Origin: Sapria himalayana
Taxonomy: Eukaryota > Streptophyta > Magnoliopsida > Malpighiales > Rafflesiaceae
Length of the DNA: 64,000 bases
Assembly: GCA_029783825.1 (NCBI GenBank)
Contig: JAREIK010002649.1
Span: forward strand, 90,807-154,806
Reading direction: 5' to 3'
Numbering within the stretch: position 1 is the first letter of the stretch; every line of letters starts with the position of its first letter. A program made the translations under genes and the position numbers. Below the pieces are notes generated by a model. The model was not told the origin of the DNA. It made no database searches and was given only the letters and a program-made list of their open reading frames with translations. Positions 23,561 to 38,209 of this stretch are shown piece after piece.

Positions 23561-24800
23561 AACTCATTTTTCAGCAGTTGTCTTGAGTAATACAAATTAG
23601 AACCAAAATTTAGAATTTCTAAGAATACATAGATTTATGAGTGTCAGTTATTATTGACGATAACAAGTAAGTAATGAGACACTCATATGATACAATAGAA
23701 AAAAAGTGACAACACTTCTAATCTTAATGCGTGAATAAACTTAAGTATAAAGACTTAAAGTTTAGGTAAATTTAATCATTATAAATATGGTACTTACAAA
23801 ATCAAAAGTACAAACATATGTAAGACTAATTCATCATGTACTTTCTAGAAGAACTAAACTATCAAATAATATAAAGATTAAATAGAATATCTATTCTAAG
23901 AGTTTTATCATTGTGTATAAATTGAGTGTTGATCATGACAAACAGTGATAGGCAGGTCACGAAATACATGCAAGTGGAAGAAATTAATATGGTGGTGATA
24001 GTTTTGCAAGTCATTACTACTTATATGACTTCCATAGATATGATTTATTAGAAAATATATGCTAATTGCTATGAATATAGTTCTTACGAAGCCGAAATTA
24101 TAAACATATTATTTACCATATTATTTCATATTTTAAGATAATTAAAGGTTAAAAAATAAAAATACATATTCAAAACAATTATCAATGATAATTTATGTAT
24201 TACCTAAAAAGTATAGATGTAAAAATTACTCTTGCAAAGGAACAACATATTACTTCAATATTGAAATATCAAAAAACCAACTTAGACGAAAGCATACTTA
24301 GTAGTGACAGTCCAAGAATGAAAATCACCTAGTATATCAAAAGAGCACAAAGATATTTTTATATCAATCTATTATTCATTCAATAATCAAATATTATATT
24401 GACCAAATACTAAAGAAATATTATTACGCACATGTATGTAAGCCAGCCTTATAATTTGAATAACTTTCTGAATACAAAGTACATATATTCAACTCGAGAA
24501 GTTGCTACATCACTCTGATTGATCGCATTATCTACATAATTCATATATGATCGATATCTAGATTTACATCCATTTTATTACTTATACAACTCATATACTT
24601 GTAAAACTATATTTGAGAAGATATATTCACCCAATGAAATTTTGAAATCGTGTCAACTACAGTAATTTTAGAACCATCAAAAAGTCAGCACTTATTTCTA
24701 ATTATCTTGTTAATTTATTATATGTGAATTATCTTTCCATGCATCTCAAATCTAACTTTATTTTTTTTGCTATCAATATTATAATAATATTTTTAATATC
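23561..24800. other. AT-rich intron DNA, nothing recognised
   Basis: No coding similarity, inverted ends or strong repeats identified. It may include the decayed 3' part of the copia relic upstream. Confidence 0.45.
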
Positions 24801-24899
24801 ATCAAACAACTTAGGTATTTTTACTAGTATTTAGAGACACTAATAAAGTGCATTTGCATTGTTTCCACTCAATTAAATTATATTTCATCAAATCTTTAG

Positions 24900-27800
24900 T
24901 TATTACTTATTGTAGTTTTTTTTATTATTTATTTATTTTTGATGTTTTTGTTGTGAGCACACAACCTATGAGTTGTTTCAATTATTATTTTTCATCATAT
25001 AAGAATATGTTATATGCTAATTGATATAAAATATTTTAGTTATTTTACACGTTTTTGATGGCTGACATGGAATCAAAGCATAAGTGTATATGGGTAAGGG
25101 TTTACAAACTCTAGGAGTGCATAACACAAATTATAGGAAAGAAAAACAATCTATGCACACAACACTAACACTTTGGTTAGAAACAAGTGTGTGGTAAAGA
25201 GCACAGTGGTGGTATAGAGCACAGTGGTGGTAGAAAACGAGCATGCAAGGTGGTACATAGTGGTGCTGCAAGGTGTGCAGCTATTGATGGATATGTTTTT
25301 GCAAACCCTACTTTGTGCACCATGGCAAACGACAACGCATGATAGCATATAGCAATAGAAGGCCACAAACAGCTGAGTTTCTGGATATAAACCATAAATA
25401 GGATTATGACATATATGTAAAAAAATATATTAAAAAAAAGTTTGGTGTAGTTTTTTGTATTTTTGTGGCACAGGATAGTTATCACAGCAAAATTAACTAG
25501 AGGAGAGTCTAAGTCCGGTGTAATAATTACAATAGTAAAGGTGATATCAAAAATAATTGTTAGATAATAAATCTGGAAATAAGATTAAAAGTCTTACGTA
25601 GTTGTCAGAGGTCCAGGCTAACAACTAGCATCATTTATATGTTCTCACAAAGTTAACTCACCATTACTCTTACTAGAGAAGAGTATACACAACTCCTTTC
25701 TAAAACATCAATAGATCTTTTCCTTTTAGAAATTACTAGTTATTTTACGTATAGTCTCACTTCAAACTTTTGGAACATCAACACAAGAGCAAACTATCAT
25801 ATTACTGATAATTATACTTTATTTTTTATGTTATTTTCTTATTCTTAAAATATTATTATCACTAATTATATATATTCAAAAGTTATTATATATACTTGTA
25901 TCCAACTTGATTTTTTGTTACTTTCATATATCTTACTTATTTCTGAATTACCTATTAATTTATTATATTTTAATTATCTTTCCAAATAACTCAAATTTAA
26001 CTTTATTCTTCTACTAATATTTATCTACAAGATCAAGAGACTAAGAAAAACTTCATTCAAAATTGAGTAGACTAAAATATATATTATCTCTTCAATAATA
26101 AGATCTTTTTCTAGATATTTTGAATAGTTTTAACAAATTACTTATACATTCTTAGCTTAGTCATTCATCACTAGCAAAGTTGGAAATAATTAATCTTATT
26201 TTTAATAGTATTTTAACCCTAGAGTGTAAGCCATGTAAATTAGGAAAGCTTATAAGAGCTTTCTATCCTAGACGTCAATCTAATTTTAGTAGAAACTCAT
26301 CCGATTTGATATACACAAACATATGAAGGCCTAGTAGAGATACAACTATAGAAAAATTTAGGTATCTCATCACCTTTGTTTTTTAATTACTTGAGATATA
26401 CACCAACATATGAAGACTTGACACTCAAGATTTATAGTTTATATCAAAAGAAAGAGATATATTCATTCTTACCAGACCAAAGATAAGCCTACCAAAGAGT
26501 CAGACAATCATACAACTAATCCTCATGATCTTCATCTTCTAATTACTCTCCAAAAGAGATAGAGGAGTTGTAATCCACATCCAATTCACAAGTTTTATAG
26601 TATTCTCATTTTGAACTATTTTTTATTTATTTTACTATTTTTCTTTATGGTATTAGCATAACTATGTCTCCTTCAGAGATATTATATCATTCACGATTAC
26701 ACCAAACTATGATAGAAAAGATGATATTTTACTTATCAAAAAAAAATGATAGAAGAGATGCAAGTTATCCACTCTAATAAGACTTGAGAACTAAGATTAT
26801 GACCTTCAAGAATATCTATTATTGGTTATAAAAACAAATTCACTATTAAGATAGGTACAAATAAAAAATTAAATCACAATAAAGACAAAACTTATAACAA
26901 ATGGATACTCTCAAATGTTTGATGTGGATTATCAGTACACTTATTATATAAGTGTCAAACGGGTCGTGTCAAGCCAGCCAGGCACAGGCACGGCACGGTT
27001 CAGCTGTGCCTGTACCCAGCATGGCACGCTACAGTGTCATGGCACGCTACAGTAATCATATACTATTCACCATAATTTTTCATATTTTAAAATATTTTTG
27101 TAACCAATAACAAATATTCAAAAATTATTTGATATGATAATATTCATGCTAGATTTTTATTATTTTCTCATATATTATTTATTCATGTTTATACTGTTAG
27201 TTTACTATATAACTTATATTTACAGATAACTCAACTCTAATTTATTTTTACTTTACTAATATTTATTTACATAATCACAAGACTCAAAAGATAACTCCAA
27301 TTCAAATTGAGCGGTATTGGTTTTATATTCTCTTTATAATAATAATATATTTTTCTAGATGTTTGAGTATGTTAAACACTTTACTTGTGTATTATCAACT
27401 CAATAATCAATCACTAGTAATGTCAAGAATATTTTACCCTAGTTTTAAAGATATTTCAGTTTGTAAAATAATAAAATATCTTTTTTTTCTTTTATGTATT
27501 GTTAGTTATTTTTTTCATGCACATAAACTAGACTCTTAGATTATCGACACATGGACAAACACTCATATTACTGATAATCTTATACTATTTACCATATTTT
27601 TTTATTCGCAGAATATTTTTGTAACCAATGCTAAATATTCGAAAGTAATTAAATATGATAGCATTTATTTTATATTTTTATTACTTTCTCATATCTTACT
27701 TATTCATATTTATCCTGTTACAAATTGAACAGCAACCTCATCCATGTTACAATTAAAAATAACCCACATCAACTTCTATGCATGGGTCTCTATGATTTAC

Positions 27801-28390
27801 CCTCACCTCATCCCAAAATTATCTTTATCAAAAATTTACCCTTATGTTAGAATAGGAGAGACCAAGATAGGCAAGATGCATATTAGGGTTTCTATTATTT
27901 TGAAAAGTTGTAGCAACTTAAGAGAATAAATGACAAGAGAGGAGACAAGCGTGTGAGTGTAGGTTAGGATTTCTATTTTAAAGAAGAAACATCAAGAGTG
28001 TTTTCAATTATGACATAGATGGGGTAAGGATGAATTCAAAAAAAAATTAGAATATAGCAAAATATAAATAGTTTAGATTTTGTACCCATCAAAACAAAAA
28101 AATCAGATACTTAAAACACATTTTTTTTCTATTTTGACATTTTGAAACATTGAAGTCATACCTAGTGCACAAGGCACTCATTTTAGTATATGATCTATGA
28201 GAGATTAATATCTCGATAATTTTACCCCCGATAATCAAAGAGGCTACATCTAAAGAGTACGACCCAAAATCTATAATCTTTGCATAAATACATTTGTTAT
28301 CATACCAAAGCACGATCTCCAACATATGAATCTAACACAAAAAAATCATAGATGTTACCTCTAACATCACACCAAGGTACAAATCAAAAT
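24900..28390. repeat. Copy 1 of a long colinear direct repeat (non-hAT part)
   Basis: Matches 33880-38205 in order, at an offset of about 9.0 kb rising to 9.8-9.9 kb after the hAT insertion in copy 2. Anchors: 24955/33938, 25320/35195, 25760/35720, 26090/35960, 27770/37470, 28330/38150. A shorter part (27050-27690) repeats sequence within the copy itself. It contains (GAGCACAGTGGTGGTA)x2 at 25199-25230. No gene is recognised in it. Confidence 0.6.
26946..27050. mobile_element. Truncated hAT end
   Basis: AAGTGTCAAACGGGTCGTG starts a GC-rich stretch typical of hAT left ends. It stops after a duplicated CATGGCACGCTACAGT (27013-27050). There is no right end. Confidence 0.5.
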
Positions 28391-28395
28391 ACATC

Positions 28396-31300
28396 TATAG
28401 ACGTCAAACAAGAAGTGTGTTGGACTAACAAGACATTTTTCTATGGCCCAAGCCATGCTAACATGACCATTTTTCTATGCCCAAGTCAGGCCATGTGCCA
28501 AATAGGCACAAAGGTAACCTAGTTTGGAAAATGAGTAGTGTCAGCCCGACATGCCTTCAAAAATAGGCATCCCGACAAGGCGTAGTGGCCCATTGAGAAA
28601 ACCAGGCCATGATATGTGTCAGGCAAGCTTGAGTTCAGCGAAACTAGTTGGGATGCAAACAAGCTAATCCAGATTCATGCCAGGCTAGTTGGGATTCGAG
28701 TGTGGCTAGCTAGTGTTCAATCCAATCTAGTCGGGGCACGAGCTAGGCTAGCTTGAATTCTATCCAAGCTAGCATTAATTTGATCTAGGCTAGACCAAGT
28801 TCAATCTAGACTAGGCTACATTCGTGTCAAACTAACATGAGTAAAACCAACATACTCAATCAAGCCAACTTAACCCACATTCTTTTTTTTAATGGCATGT
28901 TAATCTCACGCACTATACTCAAGTCTGAGTCCATGCCACCTCAAGGAATGACTAATCTTCCAAGAAAACCCAGGCTGAATATGGCAATTTAGCCTAGTTG
29001 GGCTAGCATGTAAGGTCAGGTCATGTCACCTTCTTTGGTAACATACACAACCACTATTATAGCCACCCCTCTAGGGCCTAGGCATGACATAGCTTGAAGC
29101 TTCATGTCATGTCGATTCGTGCTACTTCCTAGCCTGGTTTTAGTCAAGTTATGTCGTGCTAAGCCCAATTTTTTCTGAATCATATCACAGATCAAGTCGA
29201 GCTGCCCAACTTATTTTCCACCTTTATCTACATCTGGTGTGTCACTATGTCATGTATCTCCTCATAGTCATGCAACTAAAAAATATAAACTTAATAAGTA
29301 AACTTTTGCGGCATTGGTTTACTTTAATATCATATAAAGATACATATTAAATAAGCTAGAAAATTGCATAATTTAGATTCTATGAAAATATATATATTTA
29401 TAAAACTAATAATAAGATCAAGATCAAATATTTTATGATACATCAAATAAAGTAACAAAAAACATAATATATGAGATACTGCACAAATTTAGTTTAGCCT
29501 TGGCATCATTGAAATTCAATTTATTCAAGTTTACTAGCCCAATTCATTTACAACCATGAGTTTTTAAAAGAATGAATAAATAAATAAATTGCTAGTATAA
29601 TTCTCCCTTAAATTTATAGTAGATCCTAAACTAGTATATTTTATATAAAAAAAATATTCAACTCGTATTTCGTAGTATTCCTAGACCGACCTATCAATAC
29701 AATATTATAAGATATATAAAATTTGATAAAAAATTAATAATTCAACATACTAGAAATCATTGAGTGTATTATATGAGATATCAAATATATGAACGACTTA
29801 AAATAACATATCTTCTATACATGTCATTGTCCAATATATTGATTCAAAATAAATGCTAGAAGAATTAAATTATATAAAAGATACATCATTTAAACAAAAA
29901 ATTAAAAAAAAAAACCCAAATTTAAATTTGTAGAAAAGTGCAAACTTAAAAATGATGAATTTTTTATGAACTAAAAATAAAACTTAAATCATAATCAAAA
30001 ATTCAACAATATAGTTTGTTGGCACATCAACATTATACCTAATTTTTTTTCCAAAAAATATTTTAGCCAACACGAATAAAAGATGTAACACATGCATGAA
30101 CATACATAACATACATATGTTATAAATGTTACATATATATATGTGTGTGTGTTTATTAAATACATTATATAACATATATACATATATAATTTATATAACA
30201 CGTGTGTATCATATAAAACATATGTTTATATAAATATTATATATAGACATAACATATGCATGCATATATATTTATATAAACATGTTATATAATGTATATG
30301 TATAAAAACTTATATAAATTTTATAGAAGATCCTATAAAATGTATATAAACATTATAGCATATATATGTTTATATAATGTATATGTATATATGTTATATA
30401 ATGTATATGTATATGTGTTTATATGCATACATTATTACTTATATATGCATATATATATATACACATATAACATATATATGTTTATATAAATACATATACA
30501 TTATAAATAAATTTTTTTTTGTTTTTTAGAAGATACTAAAAATGTAGAAAATTATAAACTAGTATATTTTATATAAGAAAAATATTTAACTTGCATATCA
30601 TAGTATTCCTAGATCAATATATAAAAAAGATATAAAATAATTTAAATTTAATAAAATAATTAATAATTCAATACCTTAGAAATTATTAGGTATATATCAA
30701 AGATATCAAATATTTAGACTACTCAAAATAATATGTCTTTTATATGTGTCATTGTCTAATACGTTGATTCAGAAGAGATACTAAAAGAATTAGAAAAAAT
30801 TATACAAAAATATATCAATTTAAAAAAATTAAACAAAATACCCAAATTTTTTGAGTTTACAAAAAATACATATCAAACACAAAAAAATAATTAAATTTTG
30901 ATACACTTGAAAATAAAACCCAAATTACAGTTAAAAAATCAACTCGGCATATTGTTTTGGCACATCAGAATTATACCTGACTTTTTTCCAATGAATACCC
31001 TAACCCACCAGACTAAAAGTCACAAAACACACAAACATATATATAAGATACATATTGTTAGAAATGTTATATATAAATATGTTTACATAAATGCATTATA
31101 TAACATATATGTATATACATTATATAACATGTGTGTGTATTGTATAATGTATATATGTTTATATAAACATTATATATATATATATACACACATTATATGA
31201 CATATATATGAATATATATTTATATAAAAGTGTTACATAATATTTACGTTATTATATAACACATCCTCTATCTCTCAGCCCCCGTATATGAGCTTTGGGG

Positions 31301-31505
31301 ATCCTTAATTAGAGCAAGTAAAAAGCTCTCATTCCAAGAGAATTAATTAAGTATTTGATAAAGATATCCAAAAACACATATACAACATTCTTAGGAATCA
31401 AAATCATGTCATCCAAGGTTGGGCAAATTTTTCCCTTTATCAATTGAACTATCATATTGTTAGTATATATTATAAATATTAAATAACAATTATAACATAT
31501 ATATT

Positions 31506-31542
<37 letters not shown>

Positions 31543-33060
31543 TACATTTTTAGCTATGTGAGATATGGTACTTTTTAAAAAAACAAACAAACAAAAAGAT
31601 TAGTCAATAAATATTGTATTAATTTTTTTAGGATAAATTCAGATTTGTATATTTAAGTATACACAAAATAAATTATTTTTAGGTTTGTTTTAGTTTTCTT
31701 AAAACCCAAAAAACAGGTTTTTAAAATTTTTTTCAAATTAGTATATATTCACATAATTAAAAAATATATATTAAAATTTTATCAAAAATTTCATACTCAT
31801 GACAATTCATCATTTATGAGTGTCTCGCAACCATCTCCAAAGAATATAAACATAAGAATAAAACACGTAGTATCATATTTAATAATATTGTACATATTTA
31901 TATGCCAATAAATTTATTCGTAATAAAGATTTGAATATCCTTTAGTTAAAATATTTTATATTAGATGTATATGTAAAAGTATAAACTTAATAATATGGTT
32001 AGCTTAAAATTACTCTTTTACTCATTAGAATTTATTCAACTTTTTACGAAATTTATACTTCATAAACTTAAATTACGTCTAGCAAACTACGAGAACATTA
32101 TAATTTATATTAGTCTTTAAGCCTAAAAAAATCAACTTAATATCTAGTATAATTAGAATTCGACATATTTAATATTAGCATCATGTGTTGACTATCAATA
32201 TTTTCTATCCAATTTTATAAATATAAAAACAATAAAACGTTCATAAATAAGTATGATTGAAAAAAAATAATTTTTTATTTTTAAAATTTTTAAGATTTTT
32301 TGTTATATAATGAACTTGTGTTCATTTATATATATCCTCACTTCTTGCATTGCATATAGGTATACATTGAATATTAGCAAAGTGTTTAAACAATATATGG
32401 GTCACTAATATTTTAATGAAATAGCTATAGAAATGAAAAATATATATATTTAAAACCTTGTTCACACATTCAACGAGTTTATTACTTAGTTTATGTGTGC
32501 AACTTATCGTTAAGATAAAAATAATAATAAAATTTTTAAAATTTATATATCATTAAATGAAATAATCATAAGAATTAAAGAATAAAATATATAAATAAAT
32601 AAATTACATATATATTAAGGATAAAATATATTAGTGTTAATGTACCTGTAACTCTGAGTAATGACTAAAATCAAATTCAGAAATAATGAATTTTAATTAA
32701 TTAAATAGGTAAGAAAAAATGATGCGATGACATATCCAATTGTTGTGAGCAATCAAAATATTTAGATACTGATTATACTTTGTACATATCACTGAATGGC
32801 TTTAAATTTTGTGATATGACAAGTTAGTAAAAATCTTAGGAATTTATATATCTCATGATATCTAAAATGACATATGGTTTACTAATTTCTTCAATATTTA
32901 CTGTAGTATCAAAATCTATATTTTTTATTACAATGAATATTATTATTAAAAAAAAGGACAAACATGGAACTGGGTACACTAGAAGCATTGAAATATTTAA
33001 AAGATTTGAAAAAAACATGAATAACTCATCAAATTCTAGAAAATGAATTTCATGGATAAT
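28396..33060 (+). mobile_element. hAT relic with internal tandem duplication, right end lost
   Basis: The left end is TATAGACGTCAAAC at 28396, followed by GC-rich subterminal DNA to about 29240. N-terminal transposase-region DNA follows at 29300-29760, again at about 30560-30960. C-terminal transposase DNA comes at 31650-33060, including MTYGLLISSIFTVVSKSIF near 32870-32930 (dimerisation domain). No GC-rich right end follows. The position of the left end matches the second copy at 38210 with the same flank (ACCTCTAACATCACACCAA). Confidence 0.6.
29630..31250. repeat. Tandem duplication of about 920 bp including TA-rich DNA
   Basis: 29632-30150 repeats at 30557-31060: CTAGTATATTTTATATAA, ATCATAGTATTCCTAGA-type, TTGGCACATCA..ATTATACCT and GTTATAAATGTTA-type anchors. 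The spacer and tail of each copy are dense in TATATATG/ACATATAT words (30130-30500, 31060-31250). A 30-bp-scale TA run is also at 31497-31542. Confidence 0.7.
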
Positions 33061-33879
33061 CCAAAAAATTATATATTCAAGATCAACATTAAATAGATAA
33101 TGATCATAATTTAGGATCGAAATATAATTTTAAAAATTAAATTTTTCATTGTATTTTTTTATTTTATATTCATTATATTGTATAATGTATATTTTTTATT
33201 TTTAAAGCATTTTAGAGTATTAGATATTATTATAGTGTTTAAGCTGATGTTTAATATATCAAGCAAGATTGCCTAAATAAAAAATAATGGAAACTAAAAT
33301 GAAAAAAATACAATTTTAATATTTAAGATATTAATGGCATTATTGGATGTAACATCAAAATATTATGCTCTAAGATTATCATATTATTCTTTAAATTTTT
33401 CACCACATACATAATAGTACAATTACTTAGTTGAACACATAATTTAAAAAATATAAAAATATTTTGATCATATCACTCACCAATGATAACCATTATTGAT
33501 CTAAAATTATTTTTTTAATGTTGATGTCACCTTCAAAGAAATAAAACATAGGAATAACTAATTGATCACGTGTTCTTTGTTACAAAATTATGAATTAATG
33601 TGGCAGCTAATACCAATACAAAATGTCATTAATGTCATTATAAACTTTATGATTACATTAAAACTCTAAATTCAAGTGTTTCTTTAGTTTAAAGTATTGA
33701 CTCTAAATAATCACCTCAAAACCAAAATTTGAACTGCTAGAAATGAAAAACAGCAATTTCCAAATCTCTTTCTACTTAAATTATTATTAATATTAAATCT
33801 ATTGTAAGATAACACTCAAGTTTGTTATGAAGTCCAAATGTTTTCCACATACAAAATCAAATAATTCTATACCTACCAA

Positions 33880-36800
33880 AATATAGTGTGCACTAGAATT
33901 ATTGGCATCTTCTTTTTTTAATTTTTTTAATTTTTATAGATTCAATGAGAGCACCCAACATGTGAACTATCTCAATCACATTTTATTATCATATAAGATT
34001 ATTTGATATATAAATGTCTTAAAGTATTATTATAGTTATATTTTTAGTTTTATATTGTTCTAACATTATATAAATGCCATGTTAGAACAAAGAAAATAAT
34101 ACAATTATTTTTTTTGTTATAGCAGCAAGGGTGCACAATGGTGACAATAAAGGCATACGCGATTGCTGGTATCAAGCACCAGGTGATTGTTGAAAAGTTG
34201 AGATGTCAAATGGGTCAAGAGGCCCTGGCATGACCCGGACCTAGACTAGTTCAGCAGTGCCTGGCCCTTCACAACACAATTTGAAATTGGGCCAGGTCAG
34301 GCTGCCCTTTGGCATGGTTCATGCCAGTGCTTGGTCGGGCACGCCCTGTGTGCCTGGCCCAATGGAATAGTAAACCAGCTTGGGTGACCATCCGACGAGA
34401 TCCCCGTCAAGCAATCATTCAGGTCATTTTACTTTTTTTTAATTCAACCACCTTATCATGGGGTGGTCCATTTTTAAAAAAAAATGTGGTCACATTGCTG
34501 ATTGTAATTGGTCAACAATGTGACCATTTTTTTACCTGCAGGCAGAACCGTGCCCAGCATGCAATGCTGAGCCGATGGAGCACACACCATGCCATGCCGG
34601 GCATGGCACAAAATTTTAACTGCGCCGTGTATGGCACAACATGATCTAGAACCGTGCATCAAGACGGGTCGATGCCGACTACCCTTTGGCACAGGTTCGT
34701 TCCATGTTGGGTCAGGCATGACCCATGTCGTGCTGAGTCGAGCACAAACATTGTGCCAGGCCCAACAAAATGGTAAATCGACCTGGCCGACTGTCCGACG
34801 AGATCCCCATCAAACAATCATTCGGGCCATTTAATTTTTTTTAATTCGACCGACCCATCACATAGCAGTCCAATTTAAAAAAAAATGAAGTCACATTTCT
34901 AAATTGTAATTGGTCGGCCATGTGACTATTTTTTTACACATGGCATGATCGGCACGACCGTGCCCACCGTGTCATGCTGAGCCGATGGACCGCACATCAT
35001 TCCGAGCCAAGCAAGGCACAAGATTTTAATCATGTCTTACATGGCACGGCACGATGGCCCAATAAAGCCAAGAAAAAACAAGTCGTGTCGGCATGACATG
35101 GCCCGTTTGACACCTCTACAGAAGAGACACTTACAATGGTGGCAACAGTCGCATATGGTGGTGTCAATGGGAACATGCGTTGTTGGCAAAAACAAACATG
35201 CATGATAGCAAGTGCGCATAGAAGGTGGTGATGGAACGTGGCAACAATTCTGAAGAGCAACCCAAACCAATGCCCAAAGACACATGGTAATGTTTTTGTG
35301 CAAAAATCATAATCAAGAATTCAACAGATTTATAAAACAAAAAAAAACAAAAATTAAGATTTACAAAAAAAACCCAAATTGGGTGGTATTTTTTTTATTT
35401 GAAAAAATCATAATTTTGTGACATATTATGGAGAGAAGTTATTACAACAAAGTCAAGTAAAGAAAAATAATAATTCAATGTATCCACTACAGAAAAATAA
35501 GTCATACCAAAGATGCCAGTTGAATAATATATAAAAAAAATTAAGTCAACAATTTTACATAATATTAAAAAAGAGATATTGAATATCAGAATTATCTAAA
35601 AATTCTCACAGAATTCACACATCAAAATAATTATAATTAGTAAAAAAAGTATAAATAATTATTCTCTAAAGCAACAACACAATTTTTTTTAGGTATTACT
35701 AGTCATTTTACTATTACACTCAATCTAGACTCTTTAATTATCAACATAGAAACTAACAATCATATGACTGATAATCATATGATATTCACCATATTTTTTC
35801 ATGTTCTAAAAATATTTTTGTAACTGATGATAAACATTCGAAAACCAGTGGGTATGAAAGTATCCACCTTTTTTTTTACTTTTACTGATATTTATTGGCA
35901 TGATCATGAGACCTAGATGATGACTCCAATTCAGATTAAGCAATGTGAATTATATGTTCGCTTTTCAATGATAAGAACTCTTTCTAGATATTTAAGTACA
36001 TTTGATCTCAAGATCATATATGTTATTCACTCTTCATTGGCTATATTGAGAATATTTTAATCTAGTCTAAAAGATATTTCAATCATAAAACATGAAGCAT
36101 GTCAGTTAAGAAAGCTTCCCAGAGTTTAATAATACACATCAATAAATAGAAACTCATACAATTTGATACGCTCGAACGTATAAGGACATAGTAAATATAC
36201 AATCAAAAAGATATTTAGATAAGTGGTCTTTTTTTTGATGACTTTTTGAGATAAACATCAATTAAAATACTAAAAAATAAATAAATAATAATATATAATA
36301 ATATATTATAATATATATCAAATTAATTTAGCACTTACTACATGGATCATAAATTATACATAATGCTTCCTGTGTCAGCACACTCCAACAAAAAGTAATT
36401 TCTAAAGGAAAAATAAACATCAAATAAAAATAATTCCAACACTTTTACTTGGAAAGAGTATTCAAAAATATTTTTAAAAAAATATAATTTTAATTATAAT
36501 CTACATAAACAATCAAATATTCTCTACTATCTTTACTCAAATAATACTTTTTTAAGGCATACAACTTAAAAAGAAGTTAATTAGATTATCTCCTATATAT
36601 TTTTAATATCTTTAGTTTGTCCTAGATCAATATCCAAAATGAGAGAAGTCTTTGGATGCCTTAAGAAGTACCTTTCTTGCACTCGAGCACCCAAAGAGGA
36701 TAAAAATATTTTTTAATAGAGATTTATATGATTTTAGTGAGTGCAAATATAATTTTTTTTACAATGACTTATTTTTCTACAAGCTTACGAATAGAATGAA

Positions 36801-38205
36801 TCCAGGTGTTGCACATGAATTCATTAATTTTCCTTCATTATCTGTAGCCCTATATAGACTACTAGTTAGTAAAGATAGTCACTCATAAATTATATTTGAG
36901 CATGTTAATACTTTATATAAATTTATACTCAGGATATCATCATATCTACTAACAACTTTTTAAAATATTTTTTTTATATTATTAACTAAAATTTTTCATT
37001 TATAAATGGAGAAAACTTAGTTGATTTTCATATAAATCACTCAATTTTTTTCTCTCTTATATTTAATTTTCTTTCCAAATACTTAGTCATAATATTCAAA
37101 AATTTAATAAAAATTTTATTTTGTAATTTATAAATTATAAATTTGACATCAATCATCAACATTTGAAGATAAATGAATATGTTAGGATGCATTATTTGGC
37201 AAGTTATGGAATTGTTTTAGATTATATTAATATGATATTCTTTATATACTCGAATCTTCTCTTTCAAAATACTAATTAAAAAAAGTAAACTAGTAATCAA
37301 TAATGTAATATAATATTATTGATATATTTTTTTGATAAGTCAAACCATAAAATTTTACATTTTAAAATACTAAATTTTTTACCTCATGCATAACTAAAAT
37401 TATTTATATTTTGGTAAACTCAATTTTTCCCAAACTTACCCTAAACTAGACCACATCGCAATTAATAACAACCCACATTAATTTTCATGCATGGATTTCA
37501 ATGATTTACCCTCACCACATCCCAAATTTATCTTTATCACAAATTGACCCTCATGCTGGGATATGAGAGAAGATGAGAGACAAAATGCATATTAGGATTT
37601 CTGTGATTCTGAAAAGTTATAGCAACTTGAAAGAATAATAAAAAAAGAAAAAATAAGACTATCATGCAAGTTTAGGTTAGTTTTAAATTTTGGAGAAACA
37701 TCATACATTGTGCAACGGTATGATTAGGAGAGATAAGGTAGGATGAATTGAGGTTAGGAGTCTAACTCATCAACCATGGCAATTATTGTATGGTGTTTTC
37801 AATTATAACATAGATGGGGTAAGGATAAATTCAAGAAAAAAAATTAGAGTATGCCAAAATATAAATGGTTTTAATTTTGTGCACATCCAATTAAAATAAT
37901 AAGATACTTAAAACATAAATTTTTCTATTTTGACATATTGAAACATGGAGGTCATATATAACATACAAGACTCCCGTTTTAGTGCATAGTCTATGAAAAA
38001 TTAATATCACAATAATTTTATTCCCAACAATGAAAGAAACTACATCTGATTAGTATCCAATTCGAGACTTAGCGACTGTGGATGAATGCATATGTATGCA
38101 TATGAAGTATCCAATTCGCATCAAGGCGTGACCTCCAGCATATGTATGCAACATAAAATTCACAAATATTACCTCTAACATCACACCAATGAATGAACCC
38201 AACCA
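33880..38205. repeat. Copy 2 of the long colinear direct repeat
   Basis: Counterpart of 24900-28390. It carries an extra hAT element (34198-35118) absent from copy 1, and an insertion around 37690-37790. The copies look roughly 65-75 percent alike by eye, so the duplication is old. Its right border runs into the hAT left end at 38210, as copy 1 does at 28396. No gene recognised; the frame at 36652-36888 has no known motif. Confidence 0.6.
34198..35118. mobile_element. Non-autonomous hAT element (921 bp) with internal duplication
   Basis: The left end is TTGAGATGTCAAATGGG and the right end is CGTTTGACACCTCTA. Flanks TTGAAAAG and CAGAAGAG agree at 5 of 8 bases. Inside, a unit of about 403 bp occurs twice, anchored by TCCGACGAGATCCCC at 34391 and 34794. 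Each unit holds an imperfect palindrome around ATTGTAATTGGTC. No transposase. Confidence 0.8.
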
Positions 38206-38209
38206 CATT

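Noticed and set aside
34309..34834. Frames of 81-111 codons
   Set aside because: They lie within the duplicated interior of a non-autonomous hAT and repeat with it.
36652..36888. 78-codon plus-strand frame in repeat copy 2
   Set aside because: No recognisable motif, no splice context, and inside repeat DNA.
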